Shown in pieces: positions 61,925 through 64,000 of a DNA stretch of 64,000 bases. The first letter of the stretch is position 1, and every line of letters starts with the position of its first letter. A program made the position numbers and the translations under genes. Source of the stretch: Paraburkholderia caffeinitolerans (lineage in GTDB: Bacteria > Pseudomonadota > Gammaproteobacteria > Burkholderiales > Burkholderiaceae). The stretch spans positions 1-64,000 of the forward strand of contig NZ_CADIKL010000034.1 of assembly GCF_902859945.1 (NCBI RefSeq), given 5' to 3'. The notes under the pieces were generated by a model, which ran no database searches, was not told where the DNA came from, and saw nothing but the letters and a program-made list of their open reading frames with translations.

Positions 61925-62121
61925 TGTCGCGTAGAAGTCACTGTCTTTAACGTTCCTGTTTCAAATGCACAACATCTTGCGAGCGGCTTCGAATTGCGCT
62001 GCCATACCCCGCTGTAACAGGCACGGGCCTTGGCGGTGTGCGGATCCGGCCAGGGCTGCCAGGAGGGTGATTCTGCGGGTAAATACCGTCTGTACAAGCG
62101 AAAAGTGCTTTTATAGACTTC

Positions 62122-62139
62122 GTCTGTCGTCGTACAACA
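62122..62139 (-). promoter_or_regulatory. Putative FadR-type operator, proximal to the TRAP operon
   Basis: GTCTGTCGTCGTACAACA matches the kdgD site at 14 of 18 positions, with TCGTACAACA intact. It lies about 225 bases before the dctP start. Confidence 0.5.
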
Positions 62140-62207
62140 TAGATGACCCAACAAATCGCTTTCGCCTGAAAGGTTGCCGGCGTAATCGAAGCGGGGAAGT
62201 CGAGTGA

Positions 62208-63356
<1,149 letters not shown>

Positions 63357-63395
63357 GTCTCGCGTCCCGGACGTGTCGCAACAAGGACAGGGTCA

Positions 63396-63875
63396 ATGAC
63401 TTTTCTGAAACGCCCCAACGATTTTCTTTTTCGCGTGCTGCTGGTCGTGGCGGCGCTGAGCCTCGCCGCACTGTGCACGCTCGTGATCTATGGCGTGGTG
63501 ATGCGCTACGTCTTTGCCGACGCGCCCGATTTCGTCGAGCCCATCGCGCTGCTGCTCGTCATCGCGATCGCGTTGTTCGGCGCCGCGTTGAGGGTGCGCG
63601 AAGGCGGTCACATCGGGCTCGACTCGTTCGTGAAGAAGCTGCCGCCGAAGGGCCAGACGATCGTGGCGGGCATTCAGCATCTGTGCCTGATCGCTTTCGC
63701 AGTGGCGATTTTTATCGGCTGCCTGGAGATGGCCGAAACCACGCGGCACGACCGGATTCCGATTCTGGGTTTGCCGGAAGGGCTGCGTTACTGCATCCCG
63801 ATCGTCGCCAGCATCTGCATCGCGATGTTCTCGACCGAGCATCTGCTCGCGCTCTTCGCCCGGAAACACAAGTAG
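63396..63875 (+). CDS. TRAP transporter small membrane subunit, DctQ family
   Basis: A 159-residue inner-membrane protein with four helices. Typical DctQ features are the MRYVFADAPDFVEPIA segment after helix 1 and GAALRVREGGHIGLDSF between helices 2 and 3. It couples to the large DctM subunit, whose gene starts seven bases downstream. No classical AGGAG is seen; ACAAGGACAGGGTCA is the probable ribosome site. Confidence 0.92.
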   Translation: MTFLKRPNDFLFRVLLVVAALSLAALCTLVIYGVVMRYVFADAPDFVEPIALLLVIAIALFGAALRVREGGHIGLDSFVKKLPPKGQTIVAGIQHLCLIAFAVAIFIGCLEMAETTRHDRIPILGLPEGLRYCIPIVASICIAMFSTEHLLALFARKHK

Positions 63876-63882
63876 AACAATC

Positions 63883-64000
63883 ATGGAACTAGCCCTTCTC
63901 ACCGCCAGTTTTCTCGTTTTCCTCTTTCTCGGGGTGCCGGTCTCATTCGCGCTCGGGCTGTCCTGCGTCCTCACGTATCTATACGAAGGACTGCCGACGG
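63883..64000 (+). CDS. TRAP transporter large permease, DctM family (cut by window end)
   Basis: The first 39 codons read MELALLTASFLVFLFLGVPV and SFALGLSCVLTYLYEGLP, the standard DctM N-terminus with GVPVSFALG. The large subunit is the Na+-coupled channel of the TRAP system. The rest of the gene lies beyond the window. Confidence 0.9.
   Translation, partial: MELALLTASFLVFLFLGVPVSFALGLSCVLTYLYEGLPT

Overview
The window looks like accessory chromosome or megaplasmid DNA of a Burkholderiaceae beta-proteobacterium, most likely Paraburkholderia or Caballeronia. This rests on high GC with strong third-position GC, the gene families present (DUF3302/HlyD efflux, Tle3-Tla3-PAAR type VI module, 3-hydroxybutyrate oligomer hydrolase, FadR-controlled uronate/aldarate genes) and the mix of IS3, IS21, IS6, IS66 and RIT elements. 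The genus is inferred; no rRNA or tRNA gene was seen.

Layout. 1-1017: an IS21-family element cut by an IS3-family insertion. 1061-11988: a catabolic block. On the minus strand are an SDR, a CobW GTPase translationally coupled to an amidohydrolase, an MHS-type transporter and a porin. On the plus strand are a DUF35 protein, a thiolase-like protein with Ser in place of the nucleophilic Cys, a double-length Lrp/AsnC regulator and an acyl-CoA ligase. 11999-22090: a mobile-element graveyard. It holds IS6, IS66 and IS2-like scars, a complete recombinase-in-trio (RIT) element flanked by two outward-facing IS66 tails, a GNAT enzyme, an FAD monooxygenase, a nonsense-mutated IS6 element, an AT-rich stretch and a hypothetical protein with CheD/BLF1-like deamidase spacing.

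22341-34218: small secreted proteins, a hybrid sensor kinase and response regulator pair, a degenerate EAL protein, and a divergent five-gene set that looks like an envelope efflux system (exported protein, DUF3302, HlyD adaptor, TolC-type lipoprotein, beta-barrel). 34634-38814: an acidic small protein, a 1189-residue Asp-box plus ASH-repeat protein with a Cys/Asp tail, and a two-helix membrane protein. 38868-39390: gene and IS5 remnants. 39456-43402: an SDR, then purine catabolism (uraD, a LysR regulator, a urate/xanthine permease). 43472-46308: 3-hydroxybutyrate oligomer hydrolase and a deletion scar joining the 3' ends of a 3-hydroxybutyrate dehydrogenase gene and a sigma-54 activator gene.

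46338-64000: a hexuronate/aldarate regulon. Uronate dehydrogenase and a lactonase yield aldarate, which galactarate dehydratase dehydrates. The product can then go either through a KdgD-type dehydratase and 2-oxoglutarate-semialdehyde dehydrogenase to 2-oxoglutarate, or through the GarL aldolase and a GarR-type reductase to pyruvate and glycerate. An MFS permease and a TRAP transporter supply uptake. Six copies of one operator-like motif sit in front of these transcription units, and a FadR-family regulator lies among them. A four-gene type VI effector module (Tle3 lipase, Tla3 adaptor, PAAR tip, unknown protein) sits inside this regulon behind a strong terminator.
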